Notes: a model not told the origin generated them from the letters alone. A stretch of 64,000 bases of DNA from Olivibacter sp. XZL3 (GCF_004368405.1 NZ_SBJH01000116.1:25180-89179), one strand, 5' to 3'; numbered from the stretch's first letter, positions 46,469-54,261 are shown. Made by a program: numbers and translations.

Positions 46469-46684
46469 CTCCTCTTACAGCGCCCTCTAAAGCCTAAATC
46501 GGCAAAAATAGGACGAAGAAAGGGCCTAAAAAACCTCTTAAGAACATGCTTTATAATAAACGTTGCCACAGAAAAATGGAAGCAAAAGGGGCCATAACGC
46601 TGTGCATTTCCTTTCCAATTTGAGTTAGGTAATTTTTTTTTTGTGAAAAATACTGTAACATTACAAAATAATTTAACTAATAGG

Positions 46685-47533
46685 ATGGCAACGGAAATCA
46701 CGAAAATTTTAAAGAAAAGGAAATCGGTTATTTTAGAACGCTGGATGAAGAATCAGCTGACCGATGAAACATTGCGGGAGGATCTCATAAGTAACGAAGA
46801 GCTGCGGGCCGAGTCGGAGGAGCTCATCGATATACTGACAAAAAGCCTAAATGAGACCAATCTCACCGATCCAGATTCTTCGGATTTCGACCATGTTATT
46901 GAAATACTTGGCGGTATATCCTTGTCGAGGGCAAAACAAGGCTTTAGCCCCAGAGAAACAGGGCTCTATGTGATGAGCTTAAAAGAAACCTTATTGCAGA
47001 TTCTTCAGGAGGAAGTCAAAGACCCGGCTGATCTAATTGCAGCAACGCTTAACTTAAGCCGGTTGATCGATAATTTCTCTATCATAACGTTCGAAACCTT
47101 TATTAAAGGGCGGGAAGAAGTGATCTTGCGGCAAACGGATGAAATTACGGAGATATCCACACCGGTTATACGCGTTTGGGATGGCATATTGGCCTTGCCT
47201 ATTATTGGTACACTCGACAGTGCACGGACGCAAGTGGTGATGGAAAGTTTATTGACGGAGATTGTTGAGTCTGGCAGCAGTGTAGCTATTTTAGATATAT
47301 CCGGCGTACCGACCGTTGACTCATTGGTGGCTCAGCATTTACTGAAAACCGTAAGCGCTACCCGGTTAATGGGTGCAGAATGTGTCATTAGCGGTATCCG
47401 GCCCGAAATCGCCCAAACGATTGTCCATTTGGGAATAGATCTATCGGACATCGTTACCAAGGCCTCTCTGGCCAGTGCCCTGTCATTCGCATTTGCAACC
47501 CTAAAAGTAGAAGTAAAGAAAGTGGCTAGATAA
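46685..47533 (+). CDS. RsbR-like stressosome scaffold (STAS domain)
   Basis: A protein of 282 residues from the ATG at 46685 (MATEITKILKKRKSVILERW); a GTG 42 bases upstream is possible but less likely. The N-terminal half is an all-helical RsbR_N-like sensor module (LRAESEELIDILTKSLNE, QGFSPRETGLYVMSLKET). The C-terminal STAS domain starts near residue 160 (RVWDGILALPIIGTLDSART) and has VAILDISGVPTVDSLVAQHL, including the residues homologous to the phosphorylated threonines of RsbR. It is the first gene of the RsbR-S-T operon and forms the stressosome core with RsbS. The sensed signal is not known. Confidence 0.9.
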   Translation: MATEITKILKKRKSVILERWMKNQLTDETLREDLISNEELRAESEELIDILTKSLNETNLTDPDSSDFDHVIEILGGISLSRAKQGFSPRETGLYVMSLKETLLQILQEEVKDPADLIAATLNLSRLIDNFSIITFETFIKGREEVILRQTDEITEISTPVIRVWDGILALPIIGTLDSARTQVVMESLLTEIVESGSSVAILDISGVPTVDSLVAQHLLKTVSATRLMGAECVISGIRPEIAQTIVHLGIDLSDIVTKASLASALSFAFATLKVEVKKVAR

Positions 47534-47557
47534 GCCTTTTCGTTTAAATTTCGCATA

Positions 47558-47971
47558 ATGGATAGAATTCCAATTTTAAGGATGGGCCAGTTTTTGCTGG
47601 TCACCATCCAAGTCGATTTGTACGATCGTTTAGCGCTTGAGTTAGAGGCTGACTTGGTAAAAATGGTGAGCAAAACCGGTGCAAAGGGAATTTTGATTGA
47701 TATATCAGCCGTGAGCATAGTCGACTCTTTTATGGGCCGCATCATCGGTAATATCGGTGTAATGTCCAAACTGTTGGATGCAGAAACTGTCGTCGTCGGC
47801 ATGCAGCCCGCCGTGGCCATAACCTTGGTTGAGCTCGGCTTACCTTTGAAGGGAGTGTATACGGCTTTGAACGTAGAAAAAGGAATGGATCTATTGAAAT
47901 CAAAGGTTCAAATAATAGAAGACGATGAAATAGATGCGGCTAATGATAACGAAGATCATCTCCCTGAATAA
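47558..47971 (+). CDS. rsbS: RsbS-like stressosome antagonist (single STAS domain)
   Basis: A 137-residue single STAS protein starting MDRIPILRMGQFLLVTIQVD. It has GILIDISAVSIVDSFMGRII; S57 in VDSFMGR aligns with the RsbS serine phosphorylated by RsbT in Bacillus. It has ETVVVGMQPAVAITLVELGL and a 25-residue charged tail (EDDEIDAANDNEDHLPE), longer than usual for the family, because its 3' end overlaps the next gene. In the model system RsbS sequesters the RsbT kinase until stress-triggered phosphorylation. It starts 24 bases after RsbR. Confidence 0.93.
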   Translation: MDRIPILRMGQFLLVTIQVDLYDRLALELEADLVKMVSKTGAKGILIDISAVSIVDSFMGRIIGNIGVMSKLLDAETVVVGMQPAVAITLVELGLPLKGVYTALNVEKGMDLLKSKVQIIEDDEIDAANDNEDHLPE

Positions 47972-48365
47972 AGACAAGATGTCTATCGCCAAGGAACAGG
48001 ATGTTGTTCCTTTTCGCAATCGGGTAAAAGAATACGCCATAAAGATAAAAATGAGCCTGGTCAACCAAACCAAGTTGATTACTGCTGCGAGCGAGCTCGG
48101 GCGAAACATGCTTCGCTATGCCAATGGCGGAAAAGTGTTGATTGAAATCGTTTCGCTCGGCCGCCAACATGGAATACGACTCACTTTCGATGATCAGGGC
48201 CCAGGAATTCCCGATATCCAGCTCGCTATGAACGATGGCTATTCCACCGGCAAAAGCTTAGGCTTGGGCTTGCCTGGCGCGAAGCGGCTGGTAAACGAGT
48301 TTGAAATTAAAAGTGAACTTGGCGTCGGAACGAAGGTCACCATAACGAAATGGGCCAATGGTTGA
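47934..48365 (+). CDS. rsbT: RsbT-like serine kinase (GHKL ATPase)
   Basis: A 143-residue GHKL kinase overlapping rsbS by 38 bases, which implies translational coupling. A second ATG nine bases on (MITKIISLNKDK) is an equally good start. It has the N box ASELGRNMLRYANGG, the G1 box TFDDQGPGIPDIQLAM, and the G2 box TGKSLGLGLPGAKRL. RsbT phosphorylates RsbS and RsbR and, once freed, acts on its output partner. In Bacillus that is the phosphatase RsbU. No RsbU with an N-terminal RsbT-binding domain is in the window, so the partner here must differ. Confidence 0.93.
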   Translation: MRLMITKIISLNKDKMSIAKEQDVVPFRNRVKEYAIKIKMSLVNQTKLITAASELGRNMLRYANGGKVLIEIVSLGRQHGIRLTFDDQGPGIPDIQLAMNDGYSTGKSLGLGLPGAKRLVNEFEIKSELGVGTKVTITKWANG

Positions 48366-49365
48366 TGCGACGCATAAGCGCTTTTCAGCTGCAGATCGTA
48401 GTTATTTTTCTATCATAAAGCGAGAAATCCATCACATGGTTTCGCTTGCCGGTTTCGAACCGAAAAAGGTGGGTAAAATAGATTTAATCGTTGCCGAACT
48501 CACCTCCAACCTGCATAAATACGCTGTTGATGGGGAGATGTTGGCGGGAATTATAGAGGAAGAGGGAAACGCCTATCTTGAATTGATCTGTATTGACAAC
48601 GGACCGGGGATGAAAGACGCGCGTAAAATGATGGCAGACGGTGTGTCAACTAAGAATACGCTCGGTCATGGTTTGGGCAGCGTATTCCGATTATCCGATG
48701 AGTTCGACCTGTTCTCACAGCAAAATTGGGGCACCGTTGTACTGAGCAGAATATATAAAAATACAGATAGAAAGAAGGAGAAAGTAGGCGTAGAGGTACG
48801 TCCCTTGGTGATTGCAAAGCCCAACGAACAGACAAGTGGCGATGGTTTCTATAAAAAAGGCATAGCCGGTAAATTTAAATTTATGTTGGCTGATGGACTC
48901 GGGCATGGGCCAGAGGCCAACTTCGCCGTGAACATGGCGGTGGATGCTTTCAAAGGGTGTCCCTTCGACTCGCCTAGTGAAATTATCAGGTTTATCCATC
49001 CAGCTGTTCGGAAAACACGCGGGCTGGTGGCCACCGTGGCGGTACTGGATACTAAACTAAAGCAATTGAAGATCGCCGGTGTAGGCAATATTTCGTGCAG
49101 GTTACAGGGGCCGGTTCTATCCAAAACACAGCTTCCATATAATGGCATTATAGGACATAATATTCCGAGAACCATGAACGATCACCTGCTTGATGTCCGC
49201 CACTTCAATAAGTTAATCCTGTGTTCTGATGGTATTCGCTCCCGCTGGGAAGCAGGGAAGTACCAACAAATAAACAAACACGATTTGTCGATATTTGCCG
49301 CTGCTATTTACAAAGACTTTGCGCGCCAAACCGACGATATGTCGGTAGTCGTAATAAACATGTAA
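48358..49365 (+). CDS. GHKL kinase - PP2C/SpoIIE phosphatase fusion (RsbT/RsbX-like)
   Basis: A 335-residue two-domain protein that overlaps rsbT by eight bases. Residues about 1-135 are a GHKL ATPase of the anti-sigma / RsbT kind (IDLIVAELTSNLHKYAVDGE, CIDNGPGMKDA, NTLGHGLGSVFRL). Residues about 170-335 are a PP2C-like phosphatase of the SpoIIE/RsbX class, with FMLADGLGHGPEANFAVNMA, KLILCSDGIRSRWE and the terminal QTDDMSVVVI, where the metal-binding aspartates lie. In Bacillus, RsbX dephosphorylates the stressosome. This fusion could both phosphorylate and dephosphorylate STAS proteins, resetting the module. The fusion order and presence in an RST operon support that inference. Confidence 0.9.
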   Translation: MVDATHKRFSAADRSYFSIIKREIHHMVSLAGFEPKKVGKIDLIVAELTSNLHKYAVDGEMLAGIIEEEGNAYLELICIDNGPGMKDARKMMADGVSTKNTLGHGLGSVFRLSDEFDLFSQQNWGTVVLSRIYKNTDRKKEKVGVEVRPLVIAKPNEQTSGDGFYKKGIAGKFKFMLADGLGHGPEANFAVNMAVDAFKGCPFDSPSEIIRFIHPAVRKTRGLVATVAVLDTKLKQLKIAGVGNISCRLQGPVLSKTQLPYNGIIGHNIPRTMNDHLLDVRHFNKLILCSDGIRSRWEAGKYQQINKHDLSIFAAAIYKDFARQTDDMSVVVINM

Positions 49366-49369
49366 GCCC

Positions 49370-50581
49370 ATGATTGAATTAGTCTGTATCACCCTTGAAA
49401 ATGAAATGGATTTGACCCTCGCCTATAAGAAGTCAATCCAAATTGCCGACCTCATTAAGTTGACGGTGGCTACTCAAACTGTTTTCGCTACAGCGGTGTC
49501 AGAAGTCAGCAGAGAAGTGATGGATAAAGCCCTCGAAGGCTCCTGTTCAATCGGCATTTCGTCGTATAGAGATCGATATTATCTGTGCGCCAGCTTGGTA
49601 TTCCGGATCGATGACGATTTTCCGCGAAATAATGAGGGCTTCGACTATGCCCGTAAATTGGTGCCACTGATAGAAATAAGCTTCTCAGGCACTGAAGGCT
49701 TTGTCTCGCTCGAAATGGCAATCCCCCGATCGTGCAAAATGGACGGACATAGGCTGGATTTTATCCGTCAACAAATTGAACTGATGGGCCCCGTTAATGC
49801 TTATGAGGAACTGAAAGTACGGAATGCAGCGCTCAACTCAAAGAGTCAAAGGCAGGAGCTGGAACTCATTCATGCCAATTATTTAAACGAGCAGAAAAGC
49901 GAGTTTCTATCGGTCGCAAGTCATGAGTTAAACACGCCGATTACCATATTGAGAGCGTTGTCACAAATTTCGTTGCGCTTGGTTGATCCTGCCGAAGCAA
50001 AACTATATAGTCACCTGCAAAAAGTTGAAAAGCAAACAGGTAAACTGGTAACGCTTACCCAACAGTTGCTGGATATCTCAAAGATCGAGCACGGACAATT
50101 CACCTATAAAAAAGAATCGGTTGAACTGGACGATTTTATGGCGTCGATCATTGAATCGGTCTATCTGCTAGCACCGTCGCATAAATTTCAATATGAGTTA
50201 AATGCCTGCTGTACGATGGAATTAGATAGAAATAGAATTGAACAGGCCTTAACCAACATAGTAGGAAATGCAGCTAAATACTCAGAGAAGGGCACAACCA
50301 TCTATATCCGAACGGGAATAGAAGATGATCGTATTAAAATTGTGATTGAAGATCAAGGAATCGGTATGTCTGAGGAAACGCGTAAGAACATCTTTGAAAA
50401 GTTTTATCGGAGCGATGCCGTTCATGCGCAATATAAAGGGTTGGGTATAGGTCTTTTTGTGGCCTCGAAAATCATTAGCGATCATGCCGGGTCCATCGAT
50501 GTCAAGAGTGAAGAAGGCAAGGGCTCGTCGTTTTTCATATCCTTCCCGAAATCGGCACCTCAAACACCCGGAGTTTCTTAA
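49370..50581 (+). CDS. Histidine kinase closing the stressosome operon
   Basis: A 403-residue soluble kinase starting four bases after the phosphatase fusion, so clearly in the same operon. Residues about 1-130 resemble a degenerate RsbT-type ATPase (TVFATAVSEVSREVMDKALE) without a complete G1/G2 box, so this part is probably a sensor or docking domain. The catalytic core has H185 in EFLSVASHELNTPITILRAL, N box QALTNIVGNAAKYSEKG, G1 VIEDQGIGMS and G2 YKGLGIGLFVASKII. It has no membrane helix. The layout indicates that stressosome state is passed to a phosphorelay instead of a sigma-B switch. Its cognate regulator is not adjacent; candidates are the receivers at 54.5-55.4 kb. Confidence 0.9.
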   Translation: MIELVCITLENEMDLTLAYKKSIQIADLIKLTVATQTVFATAVSEVSREVMDKALEGSCSIGISSYRDRYYLCASLVFRIDDDFPRNNEGFDYARKLVPLIEISFSGTEGFVSLEMAIPRSCKMDGHRLDFIRQQIELMGPVNAYEELKVRNAALNSKSQRQELELIHANYLNEQKSEFLSVASHELNTPITILRALSQISLRLVDPAEAKLYSHLQKVEKQTGKLVTLTQQLLDISKIEHGQFTYKKESVELDDFMASIIESVYLLAPSHKFQYELNACCTMELDRNRIEQALTNIVGNAAKYSEKGTTIYIRTGIEDDRIKIVIEDQGIGMSEETRKNIFEKFYRSDAVHAQYKGLGIGLFVASKIISDHAGSIDVKSEEGKGSSFFISFPKSAPQTPGVS

Positions 50582-50639
50582 TTGTTAGGCTGTAGCTTTT
50601 TATAAATTTCGTATTTTTGGTTTATAGATGTACCGTTAA

Positions 50640-51230
50640 ATGAACGCACTCATCATAATTGATATACAACTCGACTTTTTACCTGGCGGAGCGCTGGCAG
50701 TGGAGCGTGGTGATGAAGTGATCCCGGTAATCAACAGCCTGCAAGCGTCGTACGATTTGGTAGTCGCCACGCAAGACTGGCATCCCATAGATCATAAAAG
50801 CTTTTTTACTGCTCATGAAGGCAAGCAGCCCTTTGAGCAGATAGTCCTTCACGGGCTGAACCAAGTGTTATGGCCGATGCATTGTGTGCAGGAAACGGAG
50901 GGGGCTACCTTAGCGCCTGAGTTATCAACAAAAGCGGTCGAAGCCGTTTTTCGAAAGGGCATGGATCGGGAAATTGACAGTTACAGCGGCTTTTTCGATA
51001 ATGGCAGGAAAAAATCGACGGGAATGGCTGATTACCTGAAAGGGAGGGGAGTAACGGAGGTGGCCGTTTGTGGACTCGCCGCGGATTATTGTGTTTATTA
51101 TACCGCCAACGACGCCTTGGACCTGGGCTTCAAGGCAGGTATTATTGAACAGGCTTCCCGCCCGATCGACCGCCGGCGATACGAACAGCTGAAAGCCTCG
51201 TTCCAACAAAAGGGCGGCCAAATGCTGTAG
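50640..51230 (+). CDS. pncA: Nicotinamidase (bifunctional nicotinamidase/pyrazinamidase)
   Basis: A 196-residue cysteine hydrolase of the isochorismatase fold. It begins MNALIIIDIQLDFLPGGALA with catalytic Asp8, has the metal-binding ATQDWHPIDHKSFF and the nucleophilic cysteine in VCGLAADYCVYYTANDAL. It deamidates nicotinamide to nicotinate for NAD salvage. Length and motifs are complete. It starts 58 bases after the stressosome operon and precedes the MOSC gene by 51 bases. It is cytoplasmic. Confidence 0.96.
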   Translation: MNALIIIDIQLDFLPGGALAVERGDEVIPVINSLQASYDLVVATQDWHPIDHKSFFTAHEGKQPFEQIVLHGLNQVLWPMHCVQETEGATLAPELSTKAVEAVFRKGMDREIDSYSGFFDNGRKKSTGMADYLKGRGVTEVAVCGLAADYCVYYTANDALDLGFKAGIIEQASRPIDRRRYEQLKASFQQKGGQML

Positions 51231-51281
51231 TTTGCCGCGCTGCCGGCGATGGTGTTTGCTTTTTTACTATAGATATAAACG

Positions 51282-52106
51282 ATGCTTACCATTAGTGAAC
51301 TATTTGTTTATCCCATAAAATCCTTAGGAGGTGTTTCGCTTAGGCAGGCGCATGTAACCGACAGAGGCCTCCAGTACGATCGGCGTTGGATGTTAATTGA
51401 TTCGCAAAACCGCTTTCTGACACAACGTGAATATCCACAAATGGCGTTATTAACCGTGCTGATCGGTGCAGACGGGTTGTCGGTCGTGCACCCCGAAATG
51501 GGAACTATCCGCATACCTTTTGAATCCGCCTATTCGGATGCAGAAGAAGTGCGTATATGGGAAGATTGCTGCACGGCGGTGTTGATGGGAAGTGATTTCG
51601 ATGCCTGGTTTAGCGAGGCATTGGGGATGAATTGTCGATTGGTTTACATGCCTGATAGTACGGAACGGCAAGTAGATCAACGCTACGCAGCCAAAGGTGC
51701 AATCACTTCTTTTTCGGATGCCTATCCGTTCCTGTTAATTGGCCAAGCCTCTTTAGACGATTTGAATCGCCGCTTGGAAACGCCTTTACCCATGAATCGC
51801 TTCAGACCTAATATCGTATTTACAGGCGCGGAGCCTTTTGAAGAGGACCGGATGAACCATATACGAATTGGCGATAAGATAGACTTCTACGGGGTGAAGC
51901 TATGTGCCCGCTGCGTAATGACCACCATCGATCAGCAAAGCGGAGAGAAATCAAAAGAACCCCTAAAGACTTTGGCATCTTACCGCTCGAAAAATAAAAA
52001 GATCTTGTTTGGTCAAAATTTAGTTCATCAAGGCAATGGAACCATTGAGGTCGGCGATAGTCTGGAGGTGTTGACTAAGCACGCAGAGGAACGTTTTATG
52101 GTGTAA
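51282..52106 (+). CDS. MOSC domain protein (YcbX/mARC-like)
   Basis: A 274-residue protein with an N-terminal MOSC beta-barrel domain (ELFVYPIKSLGGVSLRQAHV, DRRWMLIDSQNRFLTQREYP) and a C-terminal MOSC domain (MNRFRPNIVFTGAEPFEEDR). The cysteine in VKLCARCVMTTIDQQSGEKS is the likely molybdenum ligand. The family reduces N-hydroxylated compounds with molybdenum cofactor and resembles human mARC and E. coli YcbX. Unlike YcbX it lacks a fused ferredoxin domain, so a separate electron donor is needed. It probably shares a transcript with pncA. Confidence 0.9.
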   Translation: MLTISELFVYPIKSLGGVSLRQAHVTDRGLQYDRRWMLIDSQNRFLTQREYPQMALLTVLIGADGLSVVHPEMGTIRIPFESAYSDAEEVRIWEDCCTAVLMGSDFDAWFSEALGMNCRLVYMPDSTERQVDQRYAAKGAITSFSDAYPFLLIGQASLDDLNRRLETPLPMNRFRPNIVFTGAEPFEEDRMNHIRIGDKIDFYGVKLCARCVMTTIDQQSGEKSKEPLKTLASYRSKNKKILFGQNLVHQGNGTIEVGDSLEVLTKHAEERFMV

Positions 52107-52250
52107 TATGGTCGTTTTCGCCATCAATATAAACGGCTTGTCGTATAACGACCGGGACCACCTAGTTTGAAAAAGAAGCGGAATAGCAGAATACAAAAAG
52201 ATAACAATTTCGAAACAAAAACTAAATAGGCTTGTTCTGATTATAGAAAT

Positions 52251-52332
52251 ATTTAAAAGGGGTGGCTTTTAATAAGTTTGAGAATAGACCCATTGTACCT
52301 GCTCTGGATAATGCCAGCGAAGGGATTTAAGT
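52251..52332 (+). ncRNA. TPP riboswitch (THI element) upstream of a CDP-alcohol phosphatidyltransferase gene
   Basis: The conserved TPP aptamer core is complete. P1 pairs ATTTAAA (52251-52257) with TTTAAGT (52326-52332; one G-U). GGGGTG lies at 52259-52264, TTGAGA at 52278-52283, GACCC at 52287-52291, and the pyrophosphate-binding part reads ACCTGCTCTGGATAATGCCA (52297-52316) followed by GCGAAGGGA. It lies in sense with the gene at 52396 and is followed by an intrinsic terminator, so it should switch transcription off when thiamine pyrophosphate is plentiful. In most bacteria this element precedes thiamine synthesis or uptake genes; none is next to it. Confidence 0.95.
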
Positions 52333-52340
52333 AATTTCGA

Positions 52341-52375
52341 GGCGGCCTAGGTAAAAACTTGGGCCGTCTTTTTTT
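52341..52375 (+). terminator. Riboswitch expression platform: intrinsic terminator
   Basis: GGCGGCCTA (52341-52349) pairs with TGGGCCGTC (52360-52368) with two wobble pairs, directly followed by seven T residues (52369-52375). It starts eight bases after the P1 helix of the TPP aptamer and ends 20 bases before the next start codon, the geometry of a ligand-controlled terminator. Confidence 0.85.
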
Positions 52376-52395
52376 GAATTCGAACGAATTATGGT

Positions 52396-52983
52396 ATGCG
52401 TAAAAAAAGCTATTACTGGATTAACGGCATTACACTTTATCGTTTAATAGCAGCCCCTTTTTTGTTGTTTTTGATCTTTTCAGAGCATATCAATTGGTTT
52501 AAATGGTTGCTTGCTTTCAGCTTTTTTACCGATGCCATCGATGGCTTTCTAGCGAGAAAATATAAGGTGGCTAGCGTGATGGGAGCCAAGATGGATTCGC
52601 TCGCCGATGATTTAACCGTCCTGGTAGCTATTGTGGGTCTATTTTTCTATCACCAAGCGTTCATTTACCAAGAGTATCGCTGGGTACTGCTTCTGTTAAT
52701 TCTTTTTTTAATTCAGATAACATGCGCGTTGGTACGCTACGGGAAATTTACTAGTTTCCATACCTATTTGGCCAAGGTGGCTGCTGTTTCCCAAGCGCTC
52801 TTCTTAATACCGTCTTTTTTTCTGCCATCACCCTCTTTGCCCTTATTTTATATCGCTATAGTGCTTACCTCTTTAGATCTTATAGAAGAAACGATGATGG
52901 TTATGCTCCTCCCAAAATGGGAAGCCGATGTAAAAGGACTGCATGAAGTAATTCATAAAAGGAATAAAAACAAGGTCGGATAA
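52396..52983 (+). CDS. CDP-alcohol phosphatidyltransferase family protein, under a TPP riboswitch
   Basis: A 195-residue membrane enzyme with several hydrophobic helices and the perfect family signature D46-x2-D49-G50-x2-A53-R54-x8-G63-x3-D67-x3-D71, which binds two metals and the CDP-alcohol. Family members transfer a phospho-alcohol from CDP-diacylglycerol or another CDP-alcohol to a second alcohol (PgsA, CLS, PIS types). This member is short and not clearly PgsA. Its promoter region contains a TPP riboswitch with terminator, so expression is expected to follow thiamine pyrophosphate levels. The acceptor alcohol is unknown. The small gene at 52999 is 15 bases downstream and probably co-transcribed. 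Confidence 0.9.
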   Translation: MRKKSYYWINGITLYRLIAAPFLLFLIFSEHINWFKWLLAFSFFTDAIDGFLARKYKVASVMGAKMDSLADDLTVLVAIVGLFFYHQAFIYQEYRWVLLLLILFLIQITCALVRYGKFTSFHTYLAKVAAVSQALFLIPSFFLPSPSLPLFYIAIVLTSLDLIEETMMVMLLPKWEADVKGLHEVIHKRNKNKVG

Positions 52984-52998
52984 CCGATCTATAATTAA

Positions 52999-53259
52999 AT
53001 GTCTATGTCATTAAAGGAACCAATTTTAAAACTGCTCAATAAAAAATACGAAGCTTCATCGCTGGTAGAGATGAAATTTCAACGCTATGATCTGGCGATT
53101 AAAACCGACGAGGAAGGCCGCCCAATTTTACTTTTTATGGGCCAAAAAGACGCGAACGGAAATATACGTGGGGAACGTTATGCCAGGCGGCTCAAATTTG
53201 ATGACCAAGGAAATCTGCTGAAAGATCATTGGGAGCATAAAGGAAAAGCAACGCCTTGA
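52999..53259 (+). CDS. Small conserved-looking protein of unknown function
   Basis: An 86-residue soluble protein starting MSMSLKEPILKLLNKKYEAS, containing IKTDEEGRPILLFMGQKDAN, NIRGERYARRLKFDDQGNLL, and ending HWEHKGKATP. The latter half looks like beta-strands with an alternating pattern, perhaps a small beta-sheet domain. I do not know the family. It starts 15 bases after the CDP-alcohol phosphatidyltransferase gene and ends in a terminator, so it is likely the second gene of the riboswitch-controlled transcript. Confidence 0.7.
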   Translation: MSMSLKEPILKLLNKKYEASSLVEMKFQRYDLAIKTDEEGRPILLFMGQKDANGNIRGERYARRLKFDDQGNLLKDHWEHKGKATP

Positions 53260-53285
53260 CCGGAGCGCGGGATCCGCGCTCCGGT
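53259..53285 (+). terminator. Terminator of the riboswitch-controlled transcript
   Basis: ACCGGAGCGCG (53259-53269) pairs perfectly with CGCGCTCCGGT (53275-53285) around GGATC. The stem begins at the last base of the stop codon; a T-run follows after a 17-base gap. Confidence 0.75.
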
Positions 53286-53332
53286 TGGCAAGACGGTTAT
53301 GCTATTTTTTTTAGGCCCATAAGGGCTTAATA

Positions 53333-53554
53333 CTAGGTTCTTAACTTGAGATCGGACGTGAAGGATAGGTGATTTAAGTAGTCAACAATATCCTCCCTAC
53401 TCTTTCCTGTTTTTTGCTCTAAACGACGGACGAGCTCAATCTCTTTACCTTCTTCGTAACGGAGGTCATCATCGGTGAGTTGACCCCATTTGGTTTTTAT
53501 TTTGCTCTTGATGTGACGCCAAGACTTTTTCAATTTCCATTCACTCATATGCAT
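53333..53554 (-). CDS. CsbD-like stress protein
   Basis: A 73-residue CsbD-type protein. The repeat WKLKKSWRHIKSKIKTKWGQ and LTDDDLRYEEGKE, followed by LVRRLEQKTGKSREDIVDYL, is the usual pattern of short amphipathic proteins induced by general stress in many bacteria; the family has no fixed function. It is encoded on the opposite strand to the neighbouring genes. It fits with the stressosome and catalase nearby. Confidence 0.88.
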   Translation of the reverse strand: MHMSEWKLKKSWRHIKSKIKTKWGQLTDDDLRYEEGKEIELVRRLEQKTGKSREDIVDYLNHLSFTSDLKLRT

Positions 53555-53766
53555 ACTATTTTTAGGTAATATAAAAACACTTGATGGACTACTTTTGCTT
53601 GCAATCTAATAAATTTTTGGTCTTATCTAAGCGACTTAAATAGGCGTTGTTAAAAATATGACACTAAATTACACAGGAAAAGGCGGCGCTATGTAATTGC
53701 GGGTACTGTTTATACGTTTTTTTTACAAACTTGTTGTGTTTTCTTAATTTTTTTTATTGAAGTGCT

Positions 53767-53774
53767 TACATTTG
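53767..53774 (+). promoter_or_regulatory. Bacteroidota -7 promoter element for the gene at 53803
   Basis: TACATTTG fits TAnnTTTG, 28 bases before the start codon. It overlaps a small TTACAT/ATGTAA inverted repeat (53766-53783). No -33 box is clear. Confidence 0.4.
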
Positions 53775-53802
53775 ATTATGTAAACTCAACCTAAAATAGC
53801 TT

Positions 53803-54261
53803 ATGTCAAAAAACACGATGCTAGATAAGCACGCAATTGCTTTTTTAAAAGACCTCGCCGAAAACACGCGTATTGAAATTGACGCGATAGAACGCACCAT
53901 CGAGCTAATAGAGACACGAATGTCGGCACCCCAATCCGTCGAAGCGCCTTATATGCCCGACAGCGTTGCAGAGCGACCCGTTTTATCTCCTGCCAAGTGG
54001 AAAAGAGGTGTCTTGACACCGGTTGAAACCTTTGATCCTTTTGGTAAACTAGATAGAAAGATCGCCTATGCGTTAACCCGTTTGGAGACGGGCGACAGAG
54101 ATGCGATATTAAATGAGATTCATCAGGCACAACCTGATCGGGACAAATACAAGTTAGAGAACGCTTTGGCTGTGCGGCTCAATTACTTGTTGAAGAATGG
54201 TTTTATACGTGCTGACAAATATGGAAGAAAATACCAGTACCAATTGGTGAAGGCGGGATAG
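53803..54261 (+). CDS. Hypothetical protein, 152 residues
   Basis: A soluble protein with an N-terminal coiled-coil-like segment (HAIAFLKDLAENTRIEID, IERTIELIETRMS), a proline-rich linker and a C-terminal helical part (LDRKIAYALTRLETGDRDAI, ALAVRLNYLLKNGFIRADKY). The terminal KYGRKYQYQLVKAG looks like the wing of a winged-helix fold, so nucleic-acid binding is possible but unproven. It has its own promoter-like element and is not in an obvious operon. I do not recognise a family. Confidence 0.65.
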   Translation: MSKNTMLDKHAIAFLKDLAENTRIEIDAIERTIELIETRMSAPQSVEAPYMPDSVAERPVLSPAKWKRGVLTPVETFDPFGKLDRKIAYALTRLETGDRDAILNEIHQAQPDRDKYKLENALAVRLNYLLKNGFIRADKYGRKYQYQLVKAG

